The notes under the pieces are model-generated. The model was given only the letters and a program-made list of their open reading frames with translations. It was not told where the DNA came from and ran no database searches. Made by a program: the position numbers and the translations under genes. This document shows positions 24,405 to 36,422 of a DNA stretch of 64,000 bases, in pieces (within the stretch, counting starts at the first letter, position 1; each line of letters begins with the position of its first letter). Source of the stretch: Stercorarius parasiticus (taxonomy: Eukaryota; Chordata; Aves; Charadriiformes; Stercorariidae); assembly GCA_013396915.1 (NCBI GenBank), contig VWZL01002514.1, positions 1-64,000 on the forward strand. The letters are read 5' to 3'.

Positions 24405-26237
24405 CTAAAGAATAAAAGAGTTACAATAAAACATTAGAGATGCTCTTCAGAGTGTGTGACACTACTGACACCGCAGGGGTGTTTACGCGAGTCTTTCCAC
24501 GTTACTGTTGACAACCCAGAGAAAGAGGCAAGAAGGGACGGCACAACCTTGTACTTCAGTTACAATAAAATACCATCACTACACTGAAATAAATTAAAAA
24601 AAAATTCAAAAGCTGTTTTAATCTACCTCTTTGCTAATATTTTCTGTACTGCACACTGCAACATGCCGTAGCTTTCACCTTCAGAAAAAGGTCAGTTACT
24701 TTTCCATTTGTAACTTCAGCAGTGGAATAGTGAAATAACACTTTAAATACACATTAGTCCTGAGAAATGTCTTGCTAATGTATTTCTCCATTTCTTACAC
24801 AAATCTAGTGTGGTTTCTTACATAAATTTAGTGTGGCATATTAATCTTTACATGAAGCACATAGTACTCAGGAAATGAAAACGTATCTGGAAAATTCATT
24901 TCCATGGTCCCAAGCAGATCACTTTCAGATATACAAAAGTTTATTCCTCATAAATTCCTCTCTGTTGCCTAGCAAAGACTAAAGAACTTTTTACTTAATA
25001 AACTTTCTTCTGGTACGGATCAGATAAAAATGAATCACTTAACATTTCAGAAACATTCATAACAGTTTACATGAAAATGGAAGAATTTATCTCAGGTTAG
25101 TATCAGTTCATTGCAACATGACATCACTGAGAAAGAAATTAATTGTATACTTTAATCCTGGAAGCACATGTGGAAAGTGTCAGAATAAATATAATCTTTT
25201 TCTTTTTAAGTGTAAGCCACTATGTAAGTTATCCTGATCTACTACATTTAGTTATCATCAAGCAAGCCGGCTGTAGATTTGGGGAGGGGTTTTTTGGGTG
25301 CAGAAGAGGAAGGTGAAACAAGGAAGACAAGAGGAGAAGGAAATGTGTGTTACCGACATTCACTTGCTTGTTCTTCTAATAGACACCTGTCTATTTTAAT
25401 TAAAATGTCCCTCCCCAATGTTTCTTTCCAACGTTTCACAGAATCATGGAATCGTCTAGGTTGGAAGGGACCTTTCAGATCATCGAGTCCAACCATCAAC
25501 CTAACACTGACAAAACCACCTCTAACCCATGTCCCTCAGCACCTCGTCTGCCCGGCTTTTAAATACCTCCGGGGATGGTGCCTCAACCACTGCCCTGGGC
25601 AGCCTGTTCCAATGCTTGATAACCCTTTCTATGAAGAAATTTTTCCCAATATCCACCCTAAACCTCCCCTGGTGCAACTTGAGGCCATTCTCTCTTGTCC
25701 CATCGCCTGTTCCTTGGGAGAAGAGACCGACTGCCCCCTGGCCTCCCCTTCCTTTCAGGGAGTTGTAGAGAGCAAGAAGGACTCCCCTCAGCCTCCTTTT
25801 CTCCAGGCTGAACACCCCCAGCTCCCTCAGCTGCTCCTCACAAGACTCGTGCCCCAGACCCCTCACCAGCTCCGTTGCCCTTCTCTGGACACACTCCAGC
25901 ACCTCAATGTCTTTCTTGTGGTGAGGGGCCCAAACCTGGGCACAGCACTCGAGGTGGGGCCTCCCCAGTGCCCAGTACAGGGGGACAATCGCTGCCCTGG
26001 TCCTGCTGGCCACACTCTTGCTGACACAGGCTGGGATGCTGGTGGTTGCCTTGGCCACCTGGGCACACTAATGGCTCGTATTCAGGCAGCAGTCAACCAA
26101 CATCCCCAGGTCCTTCCCCATCCTTCCAGCCACTCTGCCCCAAGCCTGTATCGCTGCATGGGGTTGTTGGGACCCAAAATTTTCAATCCTAAAAACCAAA
26201 TCAATCCAAACCAAAATCCCAACAAGGGCCCATTTAC
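24405..26237 (-). other. RAPGEF6: Intron 13, with a CR1 close to the donor
   Basis: About 1.8 kb. A sense CR1 (25437-26180) fills its 5' part, leaving about 57 bp between exon 13 and the element. A partly repeated motif (TCTTACA..AAT.TAGTGTGG) occurs twice near 24795-24837. The rest is AT-rich without recognised features. Confidence 0.75.
25437..26180 (-). mobile_element. CR1 LINE 3' part, sense, next to the RA exon
   Basis: A minus-strand open frame of about 178 codons (25522-26058) encodes the CR1 C-terminal region ([60 protein letters not shown]), followed by a normal 3' end. The long intact frame suggests a fairly recent copy. The 5' part is missing, as is usual. Confidence 0.96.
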
Positions 26238-26478
26238 CGTCCATTGAGTTGAATCCTGTCGGCCAACTTGGAGAACTGATCCGGGAGCCTCCGCTGCTTG
26301 ATGACGCCCTCGGGGCTGACGGAGACTTCACAGAGGGAGTAGGTCTCCGGGGCTCCCGTCAAGTTGAATTCGTGGACGGCGTGACTTACAACCTCTTTTG
26401 CTGTAGTGTCTTTGCTGATGATAATGTAACAACTCTGCTGATCTGCTTTGAAAACTCTTATTACTTGATCCGGGATAT
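26238..26478 (-). CDS. RAPGEF6: RAPGEF6 exon 13: Ras-association (RA) domain
   Basis: The exon is 241 nt, residues 603-683, with acceptor GTTATTTTAG|AT and donor GGACG|GTAAAT. It encodes [60 protein letters not shown] and [11 protein letters not shown]. This is the ubiquitin-fold RA domain that binds GTP-bound Rap/Ras and recruits the GEF to membranes in a positive feedback (family knowledge). It lies in a frame different from the longer shadow ORFs here and was read by hand. The exon is more GC-rich than its surroundings. Confidence 0.96.
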
Positions 26479-29400
26479 CTAAAATAACAGAACACCACCT
26501 TTAAGGTATGAAACTACTTTTCCCTTGAAAAGACACGAGGTTATTCACTGTATCATTTGATAGCCAGAAAACAAATAAACAGATATTGAGCAAAAAAGCC
26601 ATGCTGGACTTCATAGATATTCCTTAAAATACTCAGTCGTTTCCCCCAACTTTGAGAGGGAAAAAACCAACAACCCTTCTCCTCTCTGCATTTCTACAAC
26701 TGAATTAATTTATGTATTATCCCATGACAGCAGTCAAAGTACAAGACATCTAGATCTACTACTGAGCTGGAGATTGTCCTTCCCAGCGCGACTCAAAAAC
26801 TTTGGCAGCATCATTCTGTCATTGGCTCTTTTGTCTTTGCCAGAGCCAGAGGCAACGCAAGGGCCAGGGCCCCCTTCCCAGGGCCGGGAAGGCACCGAGC
26901 ACGCATGGATGGGCTGCGGGTGGGAGGACGGGATGAGGAAAGGAGATTTGGTTGCTCCCATAACTACTGCAAACTTTCACACTCCCTCTCACACCCTGGA
27001 GGAACTAAGCTGCTGCCAGTAGCTAATTCTTTGGCTGGCGTACTCATTTATAGCACATTTTATGTATTATAAGTGCATCAGAGAACAGCTTTATTCCAAG
27101 GCAGCCTACAGCAGGAAATAAATATCTAAAGAAATACACGTTTAATCTACAGCTCGATGACCGGCAATAATTCACTCCATTGGTTATTACAGAAGGCTCG
27201 ATTTTCAAAATAAAACCGATTGGAAAAAAACTGTCAAGAGTCAGAGTGCACACTAATTGAAAACTCAGGGAAGCACAGTTTTCCCCCTCCCCAAACTCTG
27301 AAGAGTAAAACTTCACAAGTTTTCTGCAGACCTGAGAAGGTGGGAGGCTCTTGCTGAGCCCCCCACCCTGCAGCTATTCCAAAACCACGCTGGAGGCAGC
27401 GGTGCCGTTAACTCCAGCAGCAGGGATTCCCAGGGAGCGCAGCGAGGGGCTGATCCTACAGCAGCAGCCTCCGGAACAGCCCTTCACTTCTCTCACCAGC
27501 TGTTAATACCCTCAGCAACAAGTGCGAAACCCATGGATTGAGGTGTGTGACCTGCCACTGAGGGATGCCCCAATGCCAGACAGGACAAGGAGTGACCGGG
27601 TGTCCCTCTGCCCCAGGGGGTATCCAGCACTTGTGCCAGGAGAATCGTCCTGCTGGGCTGCGCATCCCGGTCCTTCCAGCAGCAGCTCTCTGAGCATCCA
27701 GTTTTACACGCTGCTTACCCCATCGCCCATACATTGATTTTTCTCTGTCAAAATCCCCTGCTTAAGGAACACACAAAAATCTCTTTTAATGGGGCAGTGA
27801 CCTTGGGGTTACTTCTTCCTTGCATCAGGACTTAATGGTGTTATGGGGGCAAGGAGCAGGAATTTCAGGGCAAAAAGCAAGCAGGTAATTTATGATTCCG
27901 CACCAAAACTTTCCCCCTATTGAGGAAAAAAGAAGCTTCAAGAGCAGCTGTAAATAAATTGGAAAATGAGGGGAAACAACGTGCTAGAAAAATCTCTGAC
28001 CGAAAACTAACCCTACTAACAGTTTCATTGTTATGACTTAGCACATTACCAGAATAGTCACTTCAATAGCCGGGGAGTAGTTGAATTTGAAAAGCTCTAT
28101 GCATATATGAATGGGGTCAATAAAAGGGAATAGTAAATATTATGTACTCATTTCAGAGTGAAGGTAGTGAGAATGCCCCATTGAATAATTTGGGAAATGA
28201 CTGCAGTCATAAAAATCATAATAAATCAACAGAAGAGACAGAGATCCGTATCTTGGTATTAACTTAACTAAAAATCAGAACATATAAAGTATAAAATCAA
28301 AACTGAAATGTAATTTGGGAAAAAAAAGAAAAAATCACCATGCAACCAAATCAGTGTAACCTGTAAGTGACAGGTGATGGAAACTTCTGTTACAAGCACG
28401 TGTCTATCTTCATGGTCTTTGCTTTTAAGCAGGTGAACATTAATAAAAATTCTTTTCCTATGCATGATGCAGCTTGTGGCTACAACACAGAACAAGTTTG
28501 CATGCACAAAGTTTTAGTTTTACAGAGTACAATAGAAGAACAAACTAAATATCGAACACTGTTATCATCTAAACCTTCAGTTTCTATAAAAGGGACGTAA
28601 AGCAACCTCATTCCTTTAAAGCAAGGTCACAGCAAAGGGAAGGAACGTGTCAGTGGCAGAAATGGGAATAAAATGCAAGTCCTTGCAGCCTCAGCCTGGC
28701 ACAGTGCCCATAAACGGAACCAAGGGGTTCGGTTTATTAAAGGGAAGGTTACCCGGCATGTGACTACTCAATGCCCTAATAGTAATAACTATGTCAATGC
28801 AACATCTGGAAGTGTTAAGTTCAACAGGCAAGCCATGCAATATTAAGGTCTCCAGGATGCCATACATCAGGATACTTACAGTAAAACCCAACAGCTGCCG
28901 GCAGGAAAAAAAGAGAAAAATTGTGTCAACACCAAATCAAGATGTTTACAAAACTTAGCAAGAGTATGTAGTACACTGTCAGAAATATTTTGCTCTTCTC
29001 TGCCACTCAAAAATGACAGCTTATTCGTTATAGTAAACTTAAAAGTAAAGGTTAAGAAGGACTAGTTATCCACATTTCATATTAAGTAGTAACTTGTGTA
29101 ATATCAAACGAAGATTCTTAGAGAACATGTGTGCAGCTCTCATGCAGACAGCACAAACCTGGATTTGCAGCAAAAAGGGAATTTATTTGCTATGGATATT
29201 TATGCACTCGATAGACTCTATCTGTGCACATCTCTTTTAAAAGGGAAATCTGCAAGTTTACATAAACGTAAGTCGTAGCCAGAAGGGACTTTACAGAATA
29301 TATAATTATGCACAGAACTTACACTTGAAACAGGGAAACATGATTCTGACTTCATGCATTTACAGACAGCTGCATATAACAAATCCCTCCTGCAGCCACC

Positions 29401-29940
29401 CCACAAACCATAACCCTACAGTAACAGCAATGAGAACACAGACCACACATCCACACATCTCCAAGCATTCTTCTTTTTTTTTTTTTTTCCCAGATATACA
29501 GTTGAATACATGTAATATTTGTAAAACTTTAATATCACTACGTTGGTATCACAGCAGTCCTAAGTTTATCTGCAGTACTGCTTGAAATACATACTCAAAG
29601 ACAGTGGAAGGACAAACGGAATCACCGGGAGAACTGGCATCGGGAAGAGATGACAGAAGAGAAAGGTGCAGACAAGAACAACCTGCTTCCACCAGAGCTC
29701 TGGTAAACTCCAGTAAACCAAATACTCTCAGAGGTGGCAAAATGCATTTCTTTGTAAAAAGAAGTTAAGTTTCACATTACAAAAAAGCAAGAGAGGTTCA
29801 GGCAGTTTGGACCTGTTCGGGCCACGAGATAAACAGGTAACTGCACTTGGCATGTTTGAAGCTGGTAAAAGATGTAATTTTCCCCCTGAACCAGTTGCCT
29901 TGTAATCATCCTGCAAATCAAGCTAACGCCGGTGTTTTAC
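26479..29940 (-). other. RAPGEF6: Intron 12
   Basis: About 3.5 kb. A GC-richer part lies at about 26850-26950 and 27330-27720, with no recognised repeat or coding similarity. A T-tract lies near 29470-29488. Nothing else is supported. Confidence 0.7.
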
Positions 29941-30098
29941 CTGAAGGATTAGAGAAATCCAGAATGCTCGTCGTTGGCTGCAGCAGGTCGGGGCTGCTGG
30001 AGGAGAGCGTTCCCGGAATGGGCATGATGGCCAGGCTGTGCCGGCACTGCCGCGTCCCCACGATGCTGTCGTCCTGTGACTGGCTCACGCTACCGTCA
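29941..30098 (-). CDS. RAPGEF6: RAPGEF6 exon 12: linker between PDZ and RA
   Basis: The exon is 158 nt, residues 550-603, with acceptor GTGTTTTGCAG|T and donor TTCAG|GTAAAA. It encodes [37 protein letters not shown] and [11 protein letters not shown]. The [19 protein letters not shown] wording separates RAPGEF6 from RAPGEF2. Confidence 0.95.
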
Positions 30099-30438
30099 CT
30101 GCAAAACACGTTTGTTTCAATTACATGCACTAAGCTCCTTATATTCACCTTGGGATGAATGAAACTGGGAAAAAATAATGGCACTCGGATCTTTTAATGA
30201 CATGTTGTAATTACATGTAGGCCAGCTTTCAAAACAAGGACGGAGGAAAAGCAGATTTGAAAGCGCTCACCGGGAGAGAAGAGATATTTTGGTTCTTGTT
30301 CTGCATTTATGGGTCAGATTTGCTGCATTTTTTAAAAAACATAAGCAACACGGACAGAGTGACTGAAGATACTAAGAAACTAAAATATAACGATTTAATA
30401 AGGAACAATTACTGTTTGACCAGAAAAGCCTGACAAAC
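30099..30438 (-). other. RAPGEF6: Intron 11
   Basis: 340 bp of plain intron with no recognised feature. Confidence 0.8.
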
Positions 30439-30682
30439 CTGAAGAGTTTTGGAGGCAAGATGCTGAATCGGGTCTTATCTAAAATTTTCCTGATTCTGTT
30501 TCTCCCACCGGATACAGTGTTTGCTTTCATTTTCTTGTTTCCTTTTTCACGGGGAAACATCTGTTCCACATCTCCAGGCATATCTGGGATGGAATAACGG
30601 TTGTTTTTCTTTTCTGCAATTTTTGGAATATGCGGAATTCCATTCTTCTCTTGTCCTATCCTGCAGAGCAGCTCCTTAAACA
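30439..30682 (-). CDS. RAPGEF6: RAPGEF6 exon 11: linker after the PDZ domain
   Basis: The exon is 244 nt, residues 469-550, with acceptor TTCTCTTGCAG|TG and donor TTCAG|GTTTGT. It encodes [40 protein letters not shown] and [20 protein letters not shown], then FSILPPKLF. Basic and disordered. The donor deviates at +3 to +5 (GTTTGT) but the frame into exon 12 is exact. Confidence 0.95.
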
Positions 30683-32655
30683 CTGCAAGAGAAGATACAA
30701 CCATTGTGATTTACCTTTGCACACTAAAACCTTCACATTCTTTTTCCCCGCTCAAACCTTTTTCTTCCCATATTATCCCTGCAGAAAAAGTGAACCAAAG
30801 AGTTACAAACCAGGCCAATACACTGCATTTTAATTTTGATTCTAGGAATGTGGGTCTTTTCCCATTTAAGTTTTGCTTTTGATAACCTGGCAGAAAGAGC
30901 AACCCCAAAAATGTTCAATAAAAACAATCAAATATTCTGCATAACGGAGTTCTCCTATCTACTTTTGAAATTAGCATATATCACGGCAAATTTAATAGAC
31001 CTAGTATACCGTTACCGCATAGACAGCAGGGAAACATTGCGATCATGGCAATCACCTCTATGTATTTATTGACTTCCTTGTCTGCATCTTTTAGGCAACA
31101 GCGTGCAAATGCTTCCTCAAGAATAACTGTAAGACAGACTGATATTTTCCAAAACAGCCCTTGTTTGCTTTTAGTAATACGACTGAACAGAAGCTGCATC
31201 AAAATTCCTATTGCGTTTATCAAACTAAGCCAGTCTATCACCAATACTGACATGGCCCAAGATATAATTCCACGGAAAAGATAGTGTTTATGTTCTTCGT
31301 GTTTCTTCCCACATATAAAAGGTGAGAACAAATTCTTCAAAGTTGTTTATCAATACAAAGTATTTTCTTTAAATATTTTAAGAATTTTTTAACAAGTCAG
31401 AAATTCAGTATTTTCTGTTGAAACATGGGAGAATGCCGGACTTTACAGAGTGAATTTCTCTGATTGCTCCTACGTGCAAGGCAACCAGGACTTTATAGAA
31501 AGTCCCAGCCAAATTGTGTATTTCTATTAGGTAACAAAATTTAAGGCTACAAGCCCTCACGGTATAGATTCAAACATAAGAATGGGAATCGCTCTTTGTC
31601 AGCACCAATTAAAAAAACAGGGTAATAAGTATCACTGTTGAAACAAGTTTCAAGACATGAATTCATTACAATGCATCAGAGACGTCACCCTGAAATTCTA
31701 TCAGCCAACAGGAAGAGAAGAGGTTGGAATCCACTCCTAAAGGTATGGTGCTTACATTTATAATACAAATGAACAACCTATGGCTGCCTCGGTTACAGCT
31801 GTGCTTTATTTTATGTCATTTCACATTAGTCTGGACCACCTGTTACTGCGGTTGATTTATGCTTTTTTTTTTTTTTTTAATTATACCAATAAGCACCTGC
31901 TATGATCTTGAAACCTTTTACCCGCATAGCAATAAACAGGAAATAATTGTTTTAAAAAGCTATAGTGAAGGAGGGGAGGTAACTGGAGGAAGAAAATCAG
32001 AATAAGGAGACCATCAGAAGGTCTCAGACACAAGTATAGAGGCTAGAGCTCCCTTGTGTAGTGTCTCTTCTCTCTGTAGCTGTGGATATTCTGTTGCCTG
32101 AACAGGATTATGGAAAAAGAACAGATGGTTTGACTGAGATTTTTAAGGAGGCATTTATGTGTTTATATTCACGTTGACAATCAAAAGCCAACATTTATAT
32201 GTCATACTGCTTTTTATATCCCCTTTTCAATCTTAGATATAAAGGCAATTTATCCTATCATTCTTGCAGCCATTATAAAAACTTTTACAAAAGCCCAGTT
32301 TGGGATTTTTGCTGTTTCTTGGCAAAAAAATTTTGGCCCAGATCCCCTGGCTGTGTTTCAGCCATATCGCATGAAGGGACACTAAAGCCGCTTAAACAGT
32401 CATTTGAGGATTTCTCGGGGAGTAAAGAGCTGGCCAGGCTGGCTTTGTGCCACCCAACACGCAGCCCTTGGCACACGAGAACTTATCCCAGCAAACAGAG
32501 GCGCAACGAGGGGACTTCGGCGCAACTTCGCACTCCTAGAGCAAGTTGGGAAAACAAAAAAAAAAGGTGGAATCTTATTGCCGTTCTAAAGCCAGAAAAA
32601 CTGGAGATTTTCCCTTCACATACACAAAAATACACCATATATAAAGTCTACTCAC
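30683..32655 (-). other. RAPGEF6: Intron 10
   Basis: About 2.0 kb with a T-tract near 31864-31879. No transposon or further exon was recognised. Confidence 0.7.
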
Positions 32656-32764
32656 CAAAAATGTTTGTTTTTACAGTAATGGAGAGATGAGTGTTGTTCC
32701 TTAAGATTTCCAGAGCTTTTACAAAGGTAATGTTCTCAAAATTCTGTCCATTTACTTCCATTAT
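32656..32764 (-). CDS. RAPGEF6: RAPGEF6 exon 10: second half of the PDZ domain
   Basis: The exon is 109 nt, residues 433-469, with acceptor CTTAAAG|ATA and donor TTTG|GTGAGT. It encodes [20 protein letters not shown] and [16 protein letters not shown], with the PDZ signature VNG and the alpha-B helix (KALEILRNN). It is too short for standard ORF calls and was found by phase and similarity. Confidence 0.95.
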
Positions 32765-33571
32765 CTTTAAGAAGAAATAAAAATTGAACTATTGGGACAA
32801 CAACTGTTTATGACAGACTTACAAATACAAAGGTGATAATACAGGCACAGTAGGAACTTTCCAGAAGTTATTATATCATCTTTACATCAGTTGTAGAATG
32901 AAAACATTCCTTGTAAAATAACTATTTTCATCATGTCAGTGAAGGTATCCCCTCTAAACAAGCCAGGACCTCCATTTCTACCTGACAAATGCTTTAAACA
33001 AACATATTTTCTGTGCGAACATGACATTCTTGCCATTAGGAACTGCACCTGAATCAAAAATGGTGGATCACGAACCACAGAACTGAGATTACATCAAAAA
33101 CGCTGAGAGGGCTGGAGCCCCTCTGCTGTGAGGACAGGCTGAGAGAGCTGGGGGGGTTCAGCCTGGAGAAGAGAAGGCTCCGGGGAGACCTTNACCATTC
33201 TACGATTCACCTGGTATAAACTGTCATTGCTCCACCAACCTCAATGAACTGGGATGACTCGCACTAGGTGGGAATCAAACAAAACCAGCTGATGGCTTCA
33301 ACTTAACCATGTCTCCGACCAGAAAGTGTCCTAAAATAACCACAACTTGTTTTTCTTTTCCCTTTCTGTTCCTGAAACATTTAAATGTTTTAAATATTTT
33401 GAAAACTATTAGATAAAAACCCATTTAACACACGTAAATTGAAGCTGGACTGTGGCATTCACAATAGAACGCTAGCCAGTTGTTTGCTTTTAGTGAACAG
33501 CATATTCTTTTTGTTGAGAACACTACACTTGGTTGAACCCCAATATTTTAAGTGAACTTTATTCTTTTTAC
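32765..33571 (-). other. RAPGEF6: Intron 9
   Basis: About 0.8 kb. It contains an antisense CR1 fragment broken at a single N (33093-33208). No other feature. Confidence 0.75.
33093..33208 (+). mobile_element. CR1 LINE fragment broken by a single N
   Basis: The plus strand reads GGACAGGCTGAGAGAGCTGG and TTCAGCCTGGAGAAGAGAAG, the CR1 3'-region coding part, up to GGGGAGACCTT. After one N at 33193 it continues ACCATTCTACGATTC, which is the extreme CR1 3' end. The middle few hundred bases of the element are missing at the N. Confidence 0.88.
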
Positions 33572-33775
33572 CTGATCACCACGCTTAAGTCCAGCTTCTG
33601 CTGCTTTACTGCCCATTTCCACGGTCTCTACAAAAATACCAAACCCCTTGTCGCTTCCCCCAAGGAGGCTGAAAAACAGCGGCGAATCTCTAGAAGGTTT
33701 TTGCAGGGTAATTTGTCTCCATTTTGCTTTGGCAGCACAGGCAATATTCAGCAATCTCAGATGTCCTTTCATTTT
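33572..33775 (-). CDS. RAPGEF6: RAPGEF6 exon 9: end of REM and first half of the PDZ domain
   Basis: The exon is 204 nt, residues 365-432, with acceptor TCTGTTACAG|AAA and donor GATCAG|GTAAAA, phase 0 at both ends. It encodes [20 protein letters not shown], then [20 protein letters not shown] and [19 protein letters not shown] forms the carboxylate-binding loop of the PDZ domain, which in this family docks C-terminal ligands at junctions. Confidence 0.97.
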
Positions 33776-34129
33776 CTGTAACAGAAGACAAAATGAACGT
33801 AGTGTTTCTTCTACTATAAATGGAAAAGCAGTTGTGAAAAAACAAAAACCCAAGTGCCAGAAAAAGGTCTTTTGATGCCATGTATCCCAATCTTACTAAA
33901 TAAACCTTGTCTTCTTTTGCAGTAATGCAGAAACACACAAATGAGTGTCATACGTACTATTTTATATGGGCTTTATATCTAAATATATATTTAAGAACGA
34001 ATATGTCCATGTTAAAAGCCATCTATCAACTGTTAGACTTGCAGACTACGATGTGTTAGTCACTTGTAACACTGGAAAATGAGAACGTGCAATATTAGAA
34101 AGTATGACAGTCATTCTTTTTACTCCTAC
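33776..34129 (-). other. RAPGEF6: Intron 8
   Basis: 354 bp, AT-rich, no recognised feature. Confidence 0.8.
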
Positions 34130-34237
34130 CGTATCTTCCAAGTTCTTTTCAAATTCTTCCAGAAATCGAGTCATAGCAGGATCTCCTTCGAAGTCATTAA
34201 AATGATTGTTCACCCACAGTAAGACCACTCTGGTAAC
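34130..34237 (-). CDS. RAPGEF6: RAPGEF6 exon 8: REM (RasGEF N-terminal) domain
   Basis: The exon is 108 nt, residues 329-364, phase 0 at both ends, with acceptor T-rich tract then ACAG|GTT and donor GATACG|GTAGGA. It encodes [20 protein letters not shown] and [16 protein letters not shown], which supports the catalytic domain structurally. Confidence 0.96.
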
Positions 34238-35603
34238 CTGTAAAAAAAAAAAAATTATGTATTATGTACCTAGGATTCTTCTCTCAAAGGCTTGAATCTC
34301 TAAGCAAAGAAGAATACCAGGACATGGCAGAATGACATATGACAGATTACTATATCTGTTAGCAAACAGAAGCACAAGACATTTACACTTGAAATCATCT
34401 CCTAATTTCCTTTATTTGTGGAAACAAATGAAACATAAAAAAAACCCAAACATTTTTGTACCTAATTGGCTACAACACCCAGCACTCTCTAGTGCAGAAA
34501 TCCATCTTCAGTTAACTCTTCCTTATGCTGTTTATAAAAGTTATCTTTTTAAAGCATCCTAATGATCTCCTTAAAGAAAGTTCTTGGAAATACATTATGA
34601 TAATAAAAAACTTTCTTTTAAGAACTTTTAGTTGAATCTTCAGGTTGCTTTTGTACATGCTACAGAGTTATTATCATTCATGATAAAGTCAGTCTGAAAA
34701 TTATTTTACCCATCCATGTTATAAAAAATGTTAATCTATAGCAGTTTCTCTTCTAAAAATAAACAATTTCCCCTTTATTTGCCAAGAGATTTGTTTTGGG
34801 GTTTGGGGTTTGTTTTTGTTTTGTTTTTTTTTTTTTTACTTTCCTTTTCTTAAAAAATGGTAGTTGTCAAAATGAACAGCATGGAAAAAGGTAAGAAGAG
34901 AAGCAGTAACCACAGCAAAAGACCCCAGACAGTTTCCTATGCAAAAAAATACAGCGTTTTGATAGTCTGTTGGGTTTCCTTCAGCTCAAAGGCAGGACAC
35001 ATAAAACCACTGGCTAAGAATTTTACTGCTATAATTTTCAACAAATTGGACATGGATGCAAGTTCCGGACTATGAACATTTTTCATGTGTATGTGCATAC
35101 AGTTAAACAGAGTTGAACCTCCTTCTATTTATGGAAGCATTTTTATCAACTGCACCTGTCTTGAGCAGAGTTTATTTTAAGTACAGAGTTTGTAATCAGC
35201 TGCTCAAACAAAATGTGCTCAATAGACTGAAAAGCTCTACAGCAGAAAATCCTGGAAGACAAGCACAATGGTGCTGTGAAAAGAAAGATGGTATGTCCAA
35301 GAATTCATGAACACAAGTTCCCTGCATTTCTGGTGAAAAAGGATTTCAGAGACTGACATTTACATCTTTAAATTAAATAGAAAACAGTATTTATCATTTT
35401 GCAGAAGAGAAACAACGTTATACCGAATTCAGGATAGTACACTATATGCATCCAATCCTTTCTTGATACTAGTGAGAAATACTTTGCTTTCAAATAGTTC
35501 ATATAAAATAGCTGCAGCACAATCCAAGTTTATCAGCAATAAAAAAAGGAATCAATTTGGAGACATTTTCACCAGAAATACTAAAGCTCAGACTCAAACC
35601 AAC
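34238..35603 (-). other. RAPGEF6: Intron 7
   Basis: About 1.4 kb, with an A-tract next to the exon 8 acceptor and a GT-rich/T-tract near 34795-34840. No recognised repeat family or exon. Confidence 0.7.
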
Positions 35604-35768
35604 CTTATCTCTGAGGCTGTCCACTGTGAACCATTCCAGGAGCTTATTTCCAACTTCCAGGGGGCTCGTTAGAAATGTTCTGTATGTTAGAAGGAAATCT
35701 TCGATGTAGGTTGGATCCACAATAGAATGTTCTTCTATTAAGTGCATGATGAGTCGCTCGGGTGTTGC
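35604..35768 (-). CDS. RAPGEF6: RAPGEF6 exon 7: REM domain
   Basis: The exon is 165 nt, residues 274-328, phase 0, with acceptor AATTTTAAG|GCA and donor GATAAG|GTTGGT. It encodes [40 protein letters not shown] and [14 protein letters not shown], the core REM helices (the FLLTYRTF motif is typical). Confidence 0.97.
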
Positions 35769-36269
35769 CTTAAAATTTAAATGCAAAAAATAACTGTTAT
35801 CTCTCATCACTACCTCTTCTCTAGAGTACCTTAACGTAAAACCATGTGAACAGTATAATCCTTTTTCCCATTTCAGTTACAGCAAACTCAGGAGAAAATA
35901 CACTAATGTGTTTAAATCAAAACTTCATGCGTCTCTCAGCCCAAGTGTTTTGCATCTGTAATACCTGGCTAAAATAATTTGTAACTTCCCTTACTTTTAT
36001 TTTTACTATAAGTTCCTCTTCCAAATTAGAAAAACCAGGTCAATACATAAAGATGCACAAAGGGTGCCCCCAATACAAAACTCAATATATGTGCTGAAGA
36101 GGTCTAATATTAAAGTATATTTGTAAAATAATATAAATTCCTTCCAATCAAATTTTTGAGCTGAGATGGACAAAACTGAGTATGTGTTCTACATTCAAAC
36201 GAAAATTGTATTCATTTACTAATAAATAAGGGTTTACTAGATGAATGGAAAGCACAGAAAGAAATTCAC
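35769..36269 (-). other. RAPGEF6: Intron 6
   Basis: 501 bp, AT-rich, no recognised feature. Confidence 0.8.
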
Positions 36270-36422
36270 CTTGATAACGATGTGTCCTTTTCTGGTTCCA
36301 CTGCGATCCAGCTCCCTGTGCTCCTTTACCATCACGATCTCTCCTTCTTCCTCCACTTTATGAGTGTTTTTTTCCACATGGTTCAGAATCCTCCAGTAGT
36401 CTTGCTGGGCTATACACACAAA
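36270..36422 (-). CDS. RAPGEF6: RAPGEF6 exon 6: end of cNBD-like domain, start of REM
   Basis: The exon is 153 nt, residues 223-273, phase 0, with acceptor CTGGGGGCAG|TTT and donor ATCAAG|GTGAAT. It encodes [40 protein letters not shown] and [11 protein letters not shown]. This is one of the best-kept segments of the PDZ-GEF family. Confidence 0.97.

Noticed and set aside
25279..26247. A 322-codon plus-strand open frame
   Set aside because: It is the antisense of a CR1 LINE and part of RAPGEF6 exon 13 flank; the protein resembles nothing and is Pro-rich only because CR1 is GC-rich.
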